Both the position numbers and the translations under genes were made by a program. From Bacteroidota bacterium (lineage in GTDB: Bacteria > Bacteroidota > Ignavibacteria > Ignavibacteriales > Ignavibacteriaceae), in contig JAJRSV010000233.1 of NCBI GenBank assembly GCA_024278655.1, positions 1-23,642 on the forward strand: a DNA stretch of 23,642 bases, written 5' to 3'. The notes beneath the pieces were generated by a model, which saw only the letters and a program-made list of their open reading frames with translations, did not search any database and had not been told where the DNA came from. Below, one piece after another: positions 14,100 to 21,284 of this stretch; positions within the stretch are counted from its first letter, which is position 1; every line of letters begins with the position of its first letter.

Positions 14100-15350
14100 A
14101 TGTGGATAATAATACGCTTACTTCTCGGCATTGCAATACTTGCCGCCGTCGAAGTTTACTTTTTCAGAAAGACAAATAACGCAGTTAAAACATTATTCCC
14201 TTTGTTTCATCAAAAGAGTTTCGGGGTTATTAAAAAAGCTTCTCTTATATGGATAAACCTTTATCCTCTTATTTTAATTTATGTGTTTGTAAAGTTTGCA
14301 ATAACCAAAGAATACGTTTCATCGCCCGACAGCGCTTTGTTCGATTACCTGTTTGTCTATCCTTTCTGGCTCGCATTTATTTTAATGCTGCAAACCGCCA
14401 TTTACTTTTTAATAATCGACTTGTTCAAAATCTTTTTGTTTCCTTTTTATAAAAAAGGAAAAGAAAAATTTCTCAGTTACCAGTCAGTGGCAGTATTTAT
14501 TTTGGTAGCCGGATTTATTATCTACATTCCTTTAAGAGTGATATTTGATTACAATACGATTTCTGTAAGAACCGTAGAATATGAAAAGCAAAATCTGCCC
14601 GCTGCACTGGATAACTTTAAGATTGTTTTTATTTCGGATATCCAGGCGGATCATTACACCGATGATGCACGGCTGGAAAAATTCATAAGTAAAGTGAATG
14701 AACAAAATCCCGATTTGATTTTAATCGGCGGCGATTTTATTACAACCGGACCAAAGTATATTAATAAATCGGCAGAGTATGTGGGTAAGCTTAAAGCTAA
14801 GCACGGCATCTATTCCACAATAGGCGACCACGATAACTGGGCTTACAGAAATGATTATAAAAGAAGTATTCATGAGATCACTTCGGCTTTAAAGGAGAAA
14901 AACATTGATGTTGTTGATAACGCTCAAAGAGTTATAACTGTTGACGGTGCACGAATCGGAATTACTGTCGTTACAAATACTTACGTAAGCAAAGTGCCGG
15001 AGAAACTGCTCGATAGTCTTTCGTCTTATAATCATAACGACTTTAAAATTTTCTTAACACATCAGCCGAGGGAAAGAATGATAGCCGCTGCAAAACGGAA
15101 CGGTTTCGATTTGTATCTTGCCGGGCATACACACGGTGGACAGATTTCACTGGTGTTTCCGTTTCTTCAGCTGACTCCTACTATGATTGAAACAAAGTAC
15201 ATTAAGGGTGATTTCCGTTTCGGCAATTTGCTTTTGGTTGTAACACGCGGGCTTGGAATGTCGCTCGCTCCGGTCAGGTATAATTCAACACCTGAAATAA
15301 CGGTGATTATTTTAAAAAATCACAAACAGCAAATTTCAAATAACAAATAA
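14100..15350 (+). CDS. Membrane-anchored calcineurin-like metallophosphoesterase (YkuE/YaeI-like)
   Basis: The protein has 416 residues. The first ~150 carry four or five hydrophobic segments (about 2-22, 47-68, 85-120, 127-149), so it is an inner-membrane protein. The catalytic domain follows from about 170. Its metallophosphoesterase motifs are SDIQAD (Asp180, Gln182), GGDF, GDHDN (242-246, in place of GNHD), THQPRE and AGHTHGG (341-347). The first motif is normally D-x-H; here Gln replaces the His that binds one of the two metals. The reaction is phosphoester hydrolysis, and lipid phosphates are the known substrates of several relatives, but the substrate here is unknown. No Shine-Dalgarno is seen before the ATG. 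A regulatory or altered-metal form is possible. Confidence 0.88.
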   Translation: MWIIIRLLLGIAILAAVEVYFFRKTNNAVKTLFPLFHQKSFGVIKKASLIWINLYPLILIYVFVKFAITKEYVSSPDSALFDYLFVYPFWLAFILMLQTAIYFLIIDLFKIFLFPFYKKGKEKFLSYQSVAVFILVAGFIIYIPLRVIFDYNTISVRTVEYEKQNLPAALDNFKIVFISDIQADHYTDDARLEKFISKVNEQNPDLILIGGDFITTGPKYINKSAEYVGKLKAKHGIYSTIGDHDNWAYRNDYKRSIHEITSALKEKNIDVVDNAQRVITVDGARIGITVVTNTYVSKVPEKLLDSLSSYNHNDFKIFLTHQPRERMIAAAKRNGFDLYLAGHTHGGQISLVFPFLQLTPTMIETKYIKGDFRFGNLLLVVTRGLGMSLAPVRYNSTPEITVIILKNHKQQISNNK

Positions 15351-15509
15351 ATTTCAATGTTCGAATTCCAACGATTAAAACTTAAATTGTTTGGCTGTTG
15401 AAAAGTAGCTGTTGTATTTTTATATGTTTGATGTTTAGGAGTTGGATATTAATTGTTATTTGTGTTTTTGATTTTGTTATTTAATTCAGAGTAAATAATT
15501 ATAAATAAT
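15351..15509. other. AT-rich spacer before the MOSC gene
   Basis: CAAATAACAA near 15337-15346 is matched by an inverted TTGTTATTTG near 15453, so a loose hairpin is possible. A TATGTTTG (15423-15430) fits TAnnTTTG but lacks a well-placed -33 box. No gene is seen. Confidence 0.35.
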
Positions 15510-16310
15510 ATGAATGATTACAAAGTAACCGCTATTTATATTTATCCCGTTAAATCGCTTAGTGGTATATCGTTAGATTCGTCTGTTGTTGAAGAACGCG
15601 GCTTTAAGTACGACCGCCGCTGGATGCTTGTCGATGAATCCAATCGTTTTATTACGCAGCGTACTCATCCGCAAATGGCTTTGCTGCAACCCGAAATAAA
15701 AGATGATAAACTTATCATTACAGACAAAAGCAACAAACTGTCCCCGCTTTTTGTTCCGTTAAATTATAACCTTGAAAAAGAAATAACCGTTCAGGTATGG
15801 AACGATAATGTTAATGCTTTGCTGTATGATGATGATATTAATAGTTGGTTTACCGAAGCACTGAACTTTAACTGCAAGCTTGTTTATATGTCCAAAGAAG
15901 CGAAGCGCAAAGTAGATGAAAAGTACGCGGCGAATAAAACAGTCGGTTTTGCAGATGGATTTCCTTTTATGATTATCGGCGAGGAATCGTTAAACGATCT
16001 GAATAGCAAATTGAAAAATCCTGTGCCGATGATCCGCTTCCGCCCGAATATAGTTTTCAGCGGCGGCGAACCGTTTGATGAAGATGGTTGGAAAAGTATA
16101 AGCATTGGTGATGTGCAATTTAAAGTAGTAAAGCCATGTTCGAGATGCGTAATAACAACAATAAATCCCGACACTGCCGAAAAAGGAAAAGAGCCGCTGA
16201 ACACTTTATCGAAGTACAGAAAAGTAAATGGCAAAGTCAATTTCGGCATGAACGCTGTTGCTGAAAAGACGGGAGTGATTAGTGTTGGTGATGAGATAAC
16301 GGTTTCGTGA
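15510..16310 (+). CDS. MOSC-domain protein (mARC/YcbX-like, molybdenum cofactor binding)
   Basis: The protein has 266 residues. The N-terminal MOSC_N beta barrel (AIYIYPVKSLSGISLDSSVV, RGFKYDRRWMLVDESNRFIT) covers about 1-120. The MOSC domain follows with IRFRPNIVFSG, SIGDVQFKVVKPCSRC (Cys210 and Cys213) and GMNAVAEKTGVISVGDEITV. In the mARC/YcbX group one of these cysteines (the PCxRC motif) binds molybdenum cofactor and the enzymes reduce N-hydroxylated compounds with an electron-transfer partner. The 2Fe-2S domain that some YcbX proteins carry is absent, so a separate partner would be needed. A ribosome site is not obvious. The last ~28 codons are duplicated in a remnant downstream at 16559-16645. 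Confidence 0.92.
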   Translation: MNDYKVTAIYIYPVKSLSGISLDSSVVEERGFKYDRRWMLVDESNRFITQRTHPQMALLQPEIKDDKLIITDKSNKLSPLFVPLNYNLEKEITVQVWNDNVNALLYDDDINSWFTEALNFNCKLVYMSKEAKRKVDEKYAANKTVGFADGFPFMIIGEESLNDLNSKLKNPVPMIRFRPNIVFSGGEPFDEDGWKSISIGDVQFKVVKPCSRCVITTINPDTAEKGKEPLNTLSKYRKVNGKVNFGMNAVAEKTGVISVGDEITVS

Positions 16311-16427
16311 TTAACGCGGATTAAAGAAGTAGTAGTTCCAAGAGCTTTAGTAGTTACTTTGGACAAAGATGAGTAGAATGTTAGGTGGATTCTTCTGGGG
16401 AACACATCAATAATAATTAGGTCCCTG

Positions 16428-16538
16428 TTACACGGAGAACCACAAAGGAGTCACGAAGTAACACAGAGTCGCACAAAAAGCACAACTGTTTTTTCTTCTC
16501 CGTGGCTCTCCGTGTCTACTCTGTGAAACTCCGTGTAA
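16428..16538. repeat. 111-bp palindromic element with terminal inverted repeats
   Basis: TTACACGGAG (16428-16437) and CTCCGTGTAA (16529-16538) are perfect 10-bp terminal inverted repeats. Inside, related units such as ACACGGAG, ACACAGAG and CACGGAG recur, so the arms pair imperfectly over most of the length. It has no coding capacity and looks like a small non-autonomous repeat between the MOSC gene and its remnant. Confidence 0.8.
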
Positions 16539-16558
16539 AAAATAATAGTTCAGAAGAG

Positions 16559-16645
16559 AAAAAAGGCAAGGTTCTGTTTGGAATGAATGCCGTTGCAGAA
16601 AACACGGGAATAATTAGTTTTGGTGATGAGATAACGGTTTCGTAG
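16559..16645 (+). pseudogene. 3' remnant of a second MOSC-domain gene
   Basis: Codons 16565-16642 read GKVLFGMNAVAENTGIISFG and on to DEITVS, nearly the same as the C-terminus of the MOSC gene just upstream (GKVNFGMNAVAEKTGVISVG then DEITVS). The final 24 bases before the stop are identical (16620-16643 and 16285-16308). Synonymous and non-synonymous differences elsewhere show that it is a diverged paralogue tail, not a recent copy. The rest of the gene is gone. The TAG that ends it (16643-16645) overlaps the GTAG start of a REP element, whereas the intact gene ends in TGA. Confidence 0.88.
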
Positions 16646-16665
16646 CACAGATTACCAATCTGTGC
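16642..16665 (+). repeat. REP palindrome, upstream forward copy
   Basis: GTAG is followed by a perfect 9-bp stem GCACAGATT/AATCTGTGC over an ACC loop. A 5' GTAG tetranucleotide next to a hairpin is the known recognition form of REP elements moved by RAYT transposases. The GTAG overlaps the end of the MOSC remnant. A ~50-bp spacer (to about 16718) that resembles the one at 17582-17636 follows. Confidence 0.85.
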
Positions 16666-16720
16666 CCCCTGAAAAATCGCTTACGAATTGACAAATCTAA
16701 TAAGCTTGATAAATCACCAC

Positions 16721-16850
16721 CTTACAAGTTACAAACCCGTGCTACTGGAACTTGCAAAACAAATATTCTCTTTCCTTTTTCAAAGTCAATTCTTATTTTT
16801 CCATATAATTTATTGTAACATCGTAACGCAAATCATTGGTCTGTGTCTTC
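16721..16850. repeat. Decayed REP copies
   Basis: TTACAAGTTACAAACCCGTG then CTACTGG (16722-16748) resembles an eroded reverse REP. AAATCATTGGTCTGTGT (about 16830-16846), followed by TCTGAAAAAAGATAATGAATT, resembles an eroded forward REP with its spacer. Together they suggest that two REP pairs once stood upstream of the transposase gene. Confidence 0.6.
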
Positions 16851-16901
16851 TGAAAAAAGATAATGAATTGATAAATCGATTAAACCTCAAAAAACTCCGC
16901 T

Positions 16902-16925
16902 GCACAGATTACTAATCTGTGCTAC
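16902..16925 (-). repeat. REP palindrome, upstream reverse copy
   Basis: GCACAGATT/AATCTGTGC form a perfect stem over an ACT loop followed by CTAC. On the minus strand this reads GTAG then the hairpin, so it faces the forward REP, as in a BIME (paired inverted REPs). It ends 30 bp before the transposase ATG. Confidence 0.85.
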
Positions 16926-16955
16926 GGGATGTAAAAATTTTTTATTTGAATTAGA

Positions 16956-17540
16956 ATGGTTATTCACCGAAGAAATCTTCCTCACTTATACTTTCAAGAC
17001 GGAACATACTTTATTACATATAGATTAGCTGATACTCTTCCCTCAAGCAAAGTTGCTGAAATAAAAGCATCGCTAAAAGCAGCAGCATTGTCGGACGATC
17101 CCAAAAGCAGAAAAGCATTTAAGAAATACGATGAATTATTGGATAAATGCATTCGTGGGGAAAAGTATCTGAACAATCCAAATATAGCATCCATTTGTCA
17201 AGACACATTGCACTATCCTGATGGGAAAGATTATTTTCTGATATGTTATTGTATAATGCCGAACCATGTTCATCTTGTATTTGAGTTGTTGGAAAACAAC
17301 AGAGGCATTAGTAAGATAATGCAATCGATCAAAAGAGTTTCTGCGCATAGAAGCAACTTGTTACTAAACAGGGAAGGAGCTTTCTGGCAGGATGAAAGTT
17401 ATGATAGACTGATAAGAGATAAGAGAGAGTTGTATTATGTAATAAGGTATGTTTTAATGAACCCGGTAGGCGCTGGTTTGGTTGAGAATTGGACAGATTG
17501 GAAGTATACATATTGTCATCCTAACTATATAGTGATATAA
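16956..17540 (+). CDS. REP-associated tyrosine transposase (RAYT, TnpA_REP family)
   Basis: RAYTs are single-copy Y1 HUH enzymes related to IS200/IS605 TnpA; they bind, cut and spread REP palindromes. The protein has 194 residues. The N-terminal strand PHLYFQDGTYFITYRLADTL is typical. The metal-binding HUH motif is MPNHVHLVF (His104, His106). The likely nucleophile is Tyr149 in FWQDESYDRLIRD. The C-terminal YVIRYVLMNPVGAGLV is the family signature. No strong ribosome site is seen. REP palindromes with the 5' GTAG mark lie on both sides, as expected for this family. The protein looks intact. Other REP copies should occur elsewhere in the genome, but this window cannot show that. Confidence 0.95.
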   Translation: MVIHRRNLPHLYFQDGTYFITYRLADTLPSSKVAEIKASLKAAALSDDPKSRKAFKKYDELLDKCIRGEKYLNNPNIASICQDTLHYPDGKDYFLICYCIMPNHVHLVFELLENNRGISKIMQSIKRVSAHRSNLLLNREGAFWQDESYDRLIRDKRELYYVIRYVLMNPVGAGLVENWTDWKYTYCHPNYIVI

Positions 17541-17560
17541 GTTTAAAGTAAAAACCCCAA

Positions 17561-17662
17561 GCACAGATTACCAATCTGTGCCCTCTAGAAAAATCGCTTA
17601 CGAACTGACAAATCTATTATGCTTGTAAAATCACCGTTGCACAGATTACTAATCTGTGCTAC
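17561..17662. repeat. Downstream REP pair (BIME-like)
   Basis: The forward hairpin (17561-17581, ACC loop) and the reverse hairpin (17639-17662, ACT loop, ending in CTAC) flank a ~57-bp spacer. The spacer is about 85% like the one after the forward REP at 16642. The forward copy here is preceded by CAAG in place of GTAG, so it may be inactive. The order and loops (ACC forward, ACT reverse) are the same as upstream of the transposase. Confidence 0.85.
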
Positions 17663-17900
17663 AAATGAATTTTCTCTTGACTTAACGCTTCAAAAAAAAT
17701 ATATTGCACTCCACATTTTGAATAAAAAACAAAATTGAAATACTCAAACGACACATATCGCTATTCAACTCTTTCCAATCCCCGCAATTGGCGTGGCTGG
17801 CGCCGCTGGTAAACTACATACGTTACCAGGAAACTCTCAAGACTTTTTAATCTAAACACTTTTACATAATTATTATAAAACAATTTAAAGGAGTAACGCT
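17663..17900. other. Spacer and leader before the trpB-like gene
   Basis: This is an AT-rich spacer with a GC-rich patch (17781-17812) and a 7-bp hairpin CTGGTAA/TTACCAG (17806-17812 with 17823-17829). I see no T-box, no leader peptide rich in Trp codons and no clear promoter boxes. An AAAGGAG ribosome site precedes the next gene. Confidence 0.4.
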
Positions 17901-19268
17901 ATGAGCTTTGCTAAAAAAATTCTTTTAAATGAATCGGATATGCCTGAAAACTATTACAACATTCAGGCGGACATGCCGAATCCCACACTGCCCCCACTTC
18001 ATCCGGGTACGAAGCAGCCGATTGGTCCAGAAGACCTCGCACCGCTTTTCCCGATGGAACTGATTAAGCAGGAAGTTTCGAAAGAAAGATATATCGAAAT
18101 TCCGGACGAAGTGCGCGAAGTTTACAGAATGTACAGACCCACACCGCTTTACCGCGCAACCAATCTTGAAAAAATGCTCGACACACCGGCGAAAATTTAC
18201 TACAAGTATGAGGGCGTTAGTCCCGCCGGTTCACACAAACCTAACACCGCAATTGCACAGGCGTTTTATAACAAAGCCGAAGGTGTGAAGAAGCTTACAA
18301 CCGAAACCGGCGCGGGTCAGTGGGGCAGCGCACTTAGTTTTGCATGTGCACAGTTCGGGATTGACCTGGAAGTTTACATGGTTAAAATAAGTTACGAGCA
18401 GAAACCGTACAGAAAAGTGATGATGAATACCTGGGGCGCGGAAGTTATTGCTTCGCCAAGTAACAAAACAAACTCGGGCAGACAAATACTTGAGCAGGAT
18501 CCCAACTCTCCCGGCAGTCTCGGCATTGCAATCTCCGAAGCGGTTGAACGTGCGGCTACAAGCGACGATACAAAATATTCGCTCGGAAGCGTTCTTAATC
18601 ATGTATTAATGCATCAAACCGTTATAGGGCAGGAAGCAATAAAGCAGCTTGAAATGACAGGAGACTTTCCCGATATTATTATTGCTCCTTTCGGCGGCGG
18701 CTCTAATTTTGCCGGAATAGCATTTCCGTTTTTAAGATACAATTTTCAGGAAGGCAAAAACATTCGCTGCATTGCCGTTGAACCCGCATCTTGTCCCAAG
18801 CTTACAAAAGGCGAATTCCGTTACGACTTTGGCGATACCGTTGGATTAACACCGCTTATCCCGATGTACACACTCGGTCACACATTCGTTCCCGCACCGA
18901 TTCATGCCGGCGGTTTGCGTTATCATGGTGCCGGTGCAATTATCAGTCAACTGCTTAAAGATAAATTAATTGAAGCAGTTGCACTTCAGCAGATTGAATG
19001 CTTTGAAGCGGGAGTTAAGTTTGCAAAAGCCGAGGGCATCATTCCCGCACCCGAAGCAAACCATGGTATTGCGCAGGTAATTCGTGAAGCGTTGAAAGCA
19101 AAAGAGGAAGGAACCGAAAAAACCATACTGTTTAATCTTTGCGGACACGGTTACTTCGATATGAGTGCTTACCAGGATTACTTTGCAGGCAACCTTGTTG
19201 ATCATGAATTAACAGACGACGAGCTGTACTCGGACTTAAGAAAACTTGAAACACCTCCAGCCGCATAG
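17901..19268 (+). CDS. trpB2: Tryptophan synthase beta chain, TrpB2 type
   Basis: This PLP enzyme condenses indole with serine to make tryptophan. The protein has 455 residues, longer than classical TrpB (~400), with the extended N-terminus (PNPTLPPLHPGTKQPIGPED) of the TrpB2/COG1350 group. The PLP-binding Lys is Lys113 in GSHKPNTA. ETGAGQWGSAL follows, and the phosphate-binding glycine loop is FGGGSNF (GGGSN at about 265-269). The C-terminal part has PAPEANHGIAQ and NLCGHGYFD. TrpB2 enzymes often work without TrpA, using free indole or other sources, and no trpA or other trp gene is near. The gene stands alone behind AAAGGAG and is followed by a terminator. It ends in TAG. Confidence 0.95.
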   Translation: MSFAKKILLNESDMPENYYNIQADMPNPTLPPLHPGTKQPIGPEDLAPLFPMELIKQEVSKERYIEIPDEVREVYRMYRPTPLYRATNLEKMLDTPAKIYYKYEGVSPAGSHKPNTAIAQAFYNKAEGVKKLTTETGAGQWGSALSFACAQFGIDLEVYMVKISYEQKPYRKVMMNTWGAEVIASPSNKTNSGRQILEQDPNSPGSLGIAISEAVERAATSDDTKYSLGSVLNHVLMHQTVIGQEAIKQLEMTGDFPDIIIAPFGGGSNFAGIAFPFLRYNFQEGKNIRCIAVEPASCPKLTKGEFRYDFGDTVGLTPLIPMYTLGHTFVPAPIHAGGLRYHGAGAIISQLLKDKLIEAVALQQIECFEAGVKFAKAEGIIPAPEANHGIAQVIREALKAKEEGTEKTILFNLCGHGYFDMSAYQDYFAGNLVDHELTDDELYSDLRKLETPPAA

Positions 19269-19285
19269 TAATATGTGATGAAAAA

Positions 19286-19324
19286 GTGCAGGGATGCCTC
19301 CTTTATATAGTGGTATCTCTGCAC
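19286..19324. terminator. Bidirectional terminator between trpB2 and the lipoprotein gene
   Basis: GTGCAGGGATGCC (19286-19298) pairs with GGTATCTCTGCAC (19312-19324), 13 pairs including two G-U. TTTATTT follows on the plus strand. On the minus strand the GATGAAAAA to its left gives a T-rich tail, so both convergent genes can end here. Confidence 0.78.
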
Positions 19325-19351
19325 GATTTATTTAATAAGAAGGAACTAACT

Positions 19352-19777
19352 CTACTGCCTCTCCGCTCTGAAATCACCCTCGTAACCGAAGTTGTCTATA
19401 CTCGTCCATTTCCATTTTCCCTCGTATTTACCGTCTTCAAATTTGCCTATCAGCCATGTATCGATATCCACATCGGTAGGGTTCAGATTTACAAATATCG
19501 AGTCACCTTTCCTGTAACCTTCAAGATAACCGGTACCGAACTGTTTGCCGCAGTTAGTACAGTAACGAATCTCTCTTATATTCCAGTTACCGGTTATCCT
19601 GTTCGAGTCCGCTTCGTTTAAATAAATAGTTCCCTCACCTACCAAATCGCCGAGAAAGTTATAGCTCCGGTAAATGTAGCTTCCGTAAGGAGAATCTTTA
19701 GCGACCTCCTCTGATGAGCAGGATAAAAGCAGAAGCAGAACAACGGAAACAAAAGATGTTATTATTATCTTTTTCAT
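19352..19777 (-). CDS. Small lipoprotein of unknown function
   Basis: I do not recognise this family. The protein has 141 residues and begins MKKIIITSFVSVVLLLLLSC, a clear lipoprotein signal with Cys20 as the likely acylation site. The mature part is rich in beta-strand patterns with repeated Gly-turns (GNWNIREIRYC, GTGYLEGYRKGD, GKFEDGKYEGKWKW), like small calycin-type or repeat barrels. It holds a CxxC pair (Cys73 and Cys76 in YCTNCG), which could bind metal or form a disulfide outside the cell. It is divergent from the POT transporter across 169 bp and convergent with trpB2. The start follows a T/A-rich stretch with no strong ribosome site. Confidence 0.75.
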   Translation of the reverse strand: MKKIIITSFVSVVLLLLLSCSSEEVAKDSPYGSYIYRSYNFLGDLVGEGTIYLNEADSNRITGNWNIREIRYCTNCGKQFGTGYLEGYRKGDSIFVNLNPTDVDIDTWLIGKFEDGKYEGKWKWTSIDNFGYEGDFRAERQ

Positions 19778-19833
19778 TTTATGCTCTTAAATTAATTAAC
19801 TGTTAAATCGCTCCTCAATTAAAATCACTCTTC

Positions 19834-19872
19834 CCGGTTCCAATGTCAACAGATTAAAACAGAACCGGTTCC
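19834..19872. promoter_or_regulatory. CCGGTTCC repeats in the lipoprotein/transporter divergent region
   Basis: CCGGTTCC occurs at 19834-19841 and 19865-19872, 31 bp apart, about three helical turns. The second copy is part of the palindrome GAACCGGTTC (19862-19871). This is a candidate operator shared by the divergent genes. No regulator is encoded nearby. Confidence 0.35.
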
Positions 19873-19886
19873 CGCATAAAAAACAT

Positions 19887-19916
19887 TTTCTGCATCGCAT
19901 AAAAATATTATCTTTG
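19887..19916 (+). promoter_or_regulatory. Bacteroidota-type promoter of the transporter gene
   Basis: TATCTTTG (19909-19916) fits TAnnTTTG exactly. TTTC (19887-19890), one base off TTTG, lies 18 bp upstream. It overlaps the TTG at 19914, so translation cannot start there and the GTG at 19947 is preferred. Confidence 0.55.
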
Positions 19917-19946
19917 CAAATTCATATCTACAAAACGGAGAAGCTT

Positions 19947-21284
19947 GTGGCGGGAGAATCATCAAACGAAAAGAACACAAACGGGGGATGGAAATTTCCG
20001 AAAGCATTCTGGACGGCAAACATTGTCGAGTTGTTCGAAAGGGCGGCCTACTATGCGGTGTTTATTGCGATAACATTGTACCTTTCGAGGGTTGTAGGGT
20101 TTAACGATATAAACGCTGCATGGATCGGCGGGGCATTTTCAGCCGGGTTATATTTTTTGCCGCCGTTTACCGGAGCGTTTGCCGATAAAATAGGTTTCAG
20201 GAACGCTGTTATTCTTGCATTCGGTTTGCTCACTTTAGGATACTTTACGTTAGGAGCGCTTCCGTACAAACCGGTAGTAATTCCCGCGCTTGTTGTTCTG
20301 ATGTTCGGCGGTTCGTTTATAAAATCTATTATTACCGGAACCGTTGCCAAAACCACAAGCGAAGAAACCCGTGCAAGGGGCTATTCAATTTTTTACGGGA
20401 TGGTTAACGTTGGTGCTTTCCTCGGTAAAACGTTCGCTTATCCGTTGCGGCTGGAATGGGGACTCCGCTCGATTAACTTTTATGCCGCTGCGATGACACT
20501 GATTGCGTTGATAATTGTTTACTTCTACTATAAAAATGTTAACAGCGACGGTGAAGGAAGATCGTTCAAGGAAGTATGGACATCGTTTGTTAAAGTTGTT
20601 ACCAACATCCGGCTTATCACATTGATTTTTATTGTAAGCGGATTCTGGATAATTCAGCATCAGCTTTATGCAACCATGCCTAAGTACGTTTTAAGAACCG
20701 TCGGTGAACATGCATCGCCCGAATGGATTGCGAACGTTAACCCGTTTGTTGTTATGACTACCGTTGTTTTCATAACCAACATGATGCGAAAAGTAAAAGC
20801 CGTTAACTCGATGATTGTAGGCATGTTCCTGATGCCTATTTCGGCTTTGCTTATGGCGTCGAGTAATCTGCTCGAATCTTTTGCCGGTCCGTCGGTCTCT
20901 TTCTTCGGATTATTCTCGGCACACCCGATAACAATTATGCTTATCGCCGGAATTATTGTGCAGGCACTTGCCGAAACTTTTATCTCACCACGCTACCTCG
21001 AATATTTTTCGCTTGTTGCACCGAAAGGCGAAGAGGGACTTTATCTCGGCTTCAGTCATCTCCACTCGTTTCTTTCGTCTTTGCTGGGATTCGGAATATC
21101 GGGCTACCTGCTTACCGAATACTGTCCCGACCCGAGAACATTAACGGCAGCGGAAAAGCTTCACGCTTATGATCATGCTTATTATATATGGTACTACTTT
21201 GCGGCAATAGCTTTAGCTGCTGCGATAGCTTTAATTATTTATAAACATGTTTATAAGAGAATTGATAAGAGGAACGCAGCATAA
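19947..21284 (+). CDS. Proton-dependent oligopeptide transporter-like MFS protein (POT/PTR2 family)
   Basis: The protein is an inner-membrane transporter with about 12 hydrophobic segments. I start at GTG 19947 (VAGESSNEKN), because GGAG lies 6 bp upstream and the promoter box overlaps the longer TTG start. This gives 445 residues. The N-terminal FWTANIVELFERAAYYAVFI is the POT-family helix-1 motif (ExxER..YY), which couples protons to peptide uptake. A second family stretch is IVQALAETFISPRYLEYFSL in the C-terminal half. Substrates for this bacterial subgroup are not certain; di/tripeptides are the default guess. It is divergent from the small lipoprotein gene, and a gene-free repeat region of more than 600 bp follows. 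Confidence 0.87.
   Translation: MAGESSNEKNTNGGWKFPKAFWTANIVELFERAAYYAVFIAITLYLSRVVGFNDINAAWIGGAFSAGLYFLPPFTGAFADKIGFRNAVILAFGLLTLGYFTLGALPYKPVVIPALVVLMFGGSFIKSIITGTVAKTTSEETRARGYSIFYGMVNVGAFLGKTFAYPLRLEWGLRSINFYAAAMTLIALIIVYFYYKNVNSDGEGRSFKEVWTSFVKVVTNIRLITLIFIVSGFWIIQHQLYATMPKYVLRTVGEHASPEWIANVNPFVVMTTVVFITNMMRKVKAVNSMIVGMFLMPISALLMASSNLLESFAGPSVSFFGLFSAHPITIMLIAGIIVQALAETFISPRYLEYFSLVAPKGEEGLYLGFSHLHSFLSSLLGFGISGYLLTEYCPDPRTLTAAEKLHAYDHAYYIWYYFAAIALAAAIALIIYKHVYKRIDKRNAA

Noticed and set aside
14101..14109. Perfect DnaA box (TTATCCACA on the minus strand)
   Set aside because: It is a single copy and lies in the first codons of the phosphoesterase gene, with no other DnaA boxes or AT-rich unwinding element nearby. 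One such 9-mer in 23 kb is not surprising.
16688..16915. 75-codon frame before the transposase gene
   Set aside because: It runs through the REP spacers and decayed REP copies, has no ribosome site and gives a low-complexity protein.
17663..17900. T-box or Trp attenuator before trpB2
   Set aside because: No T-box sequence, no leader peptide with clustered Trp codons and no terminator/antiterminator pair could be drawn.
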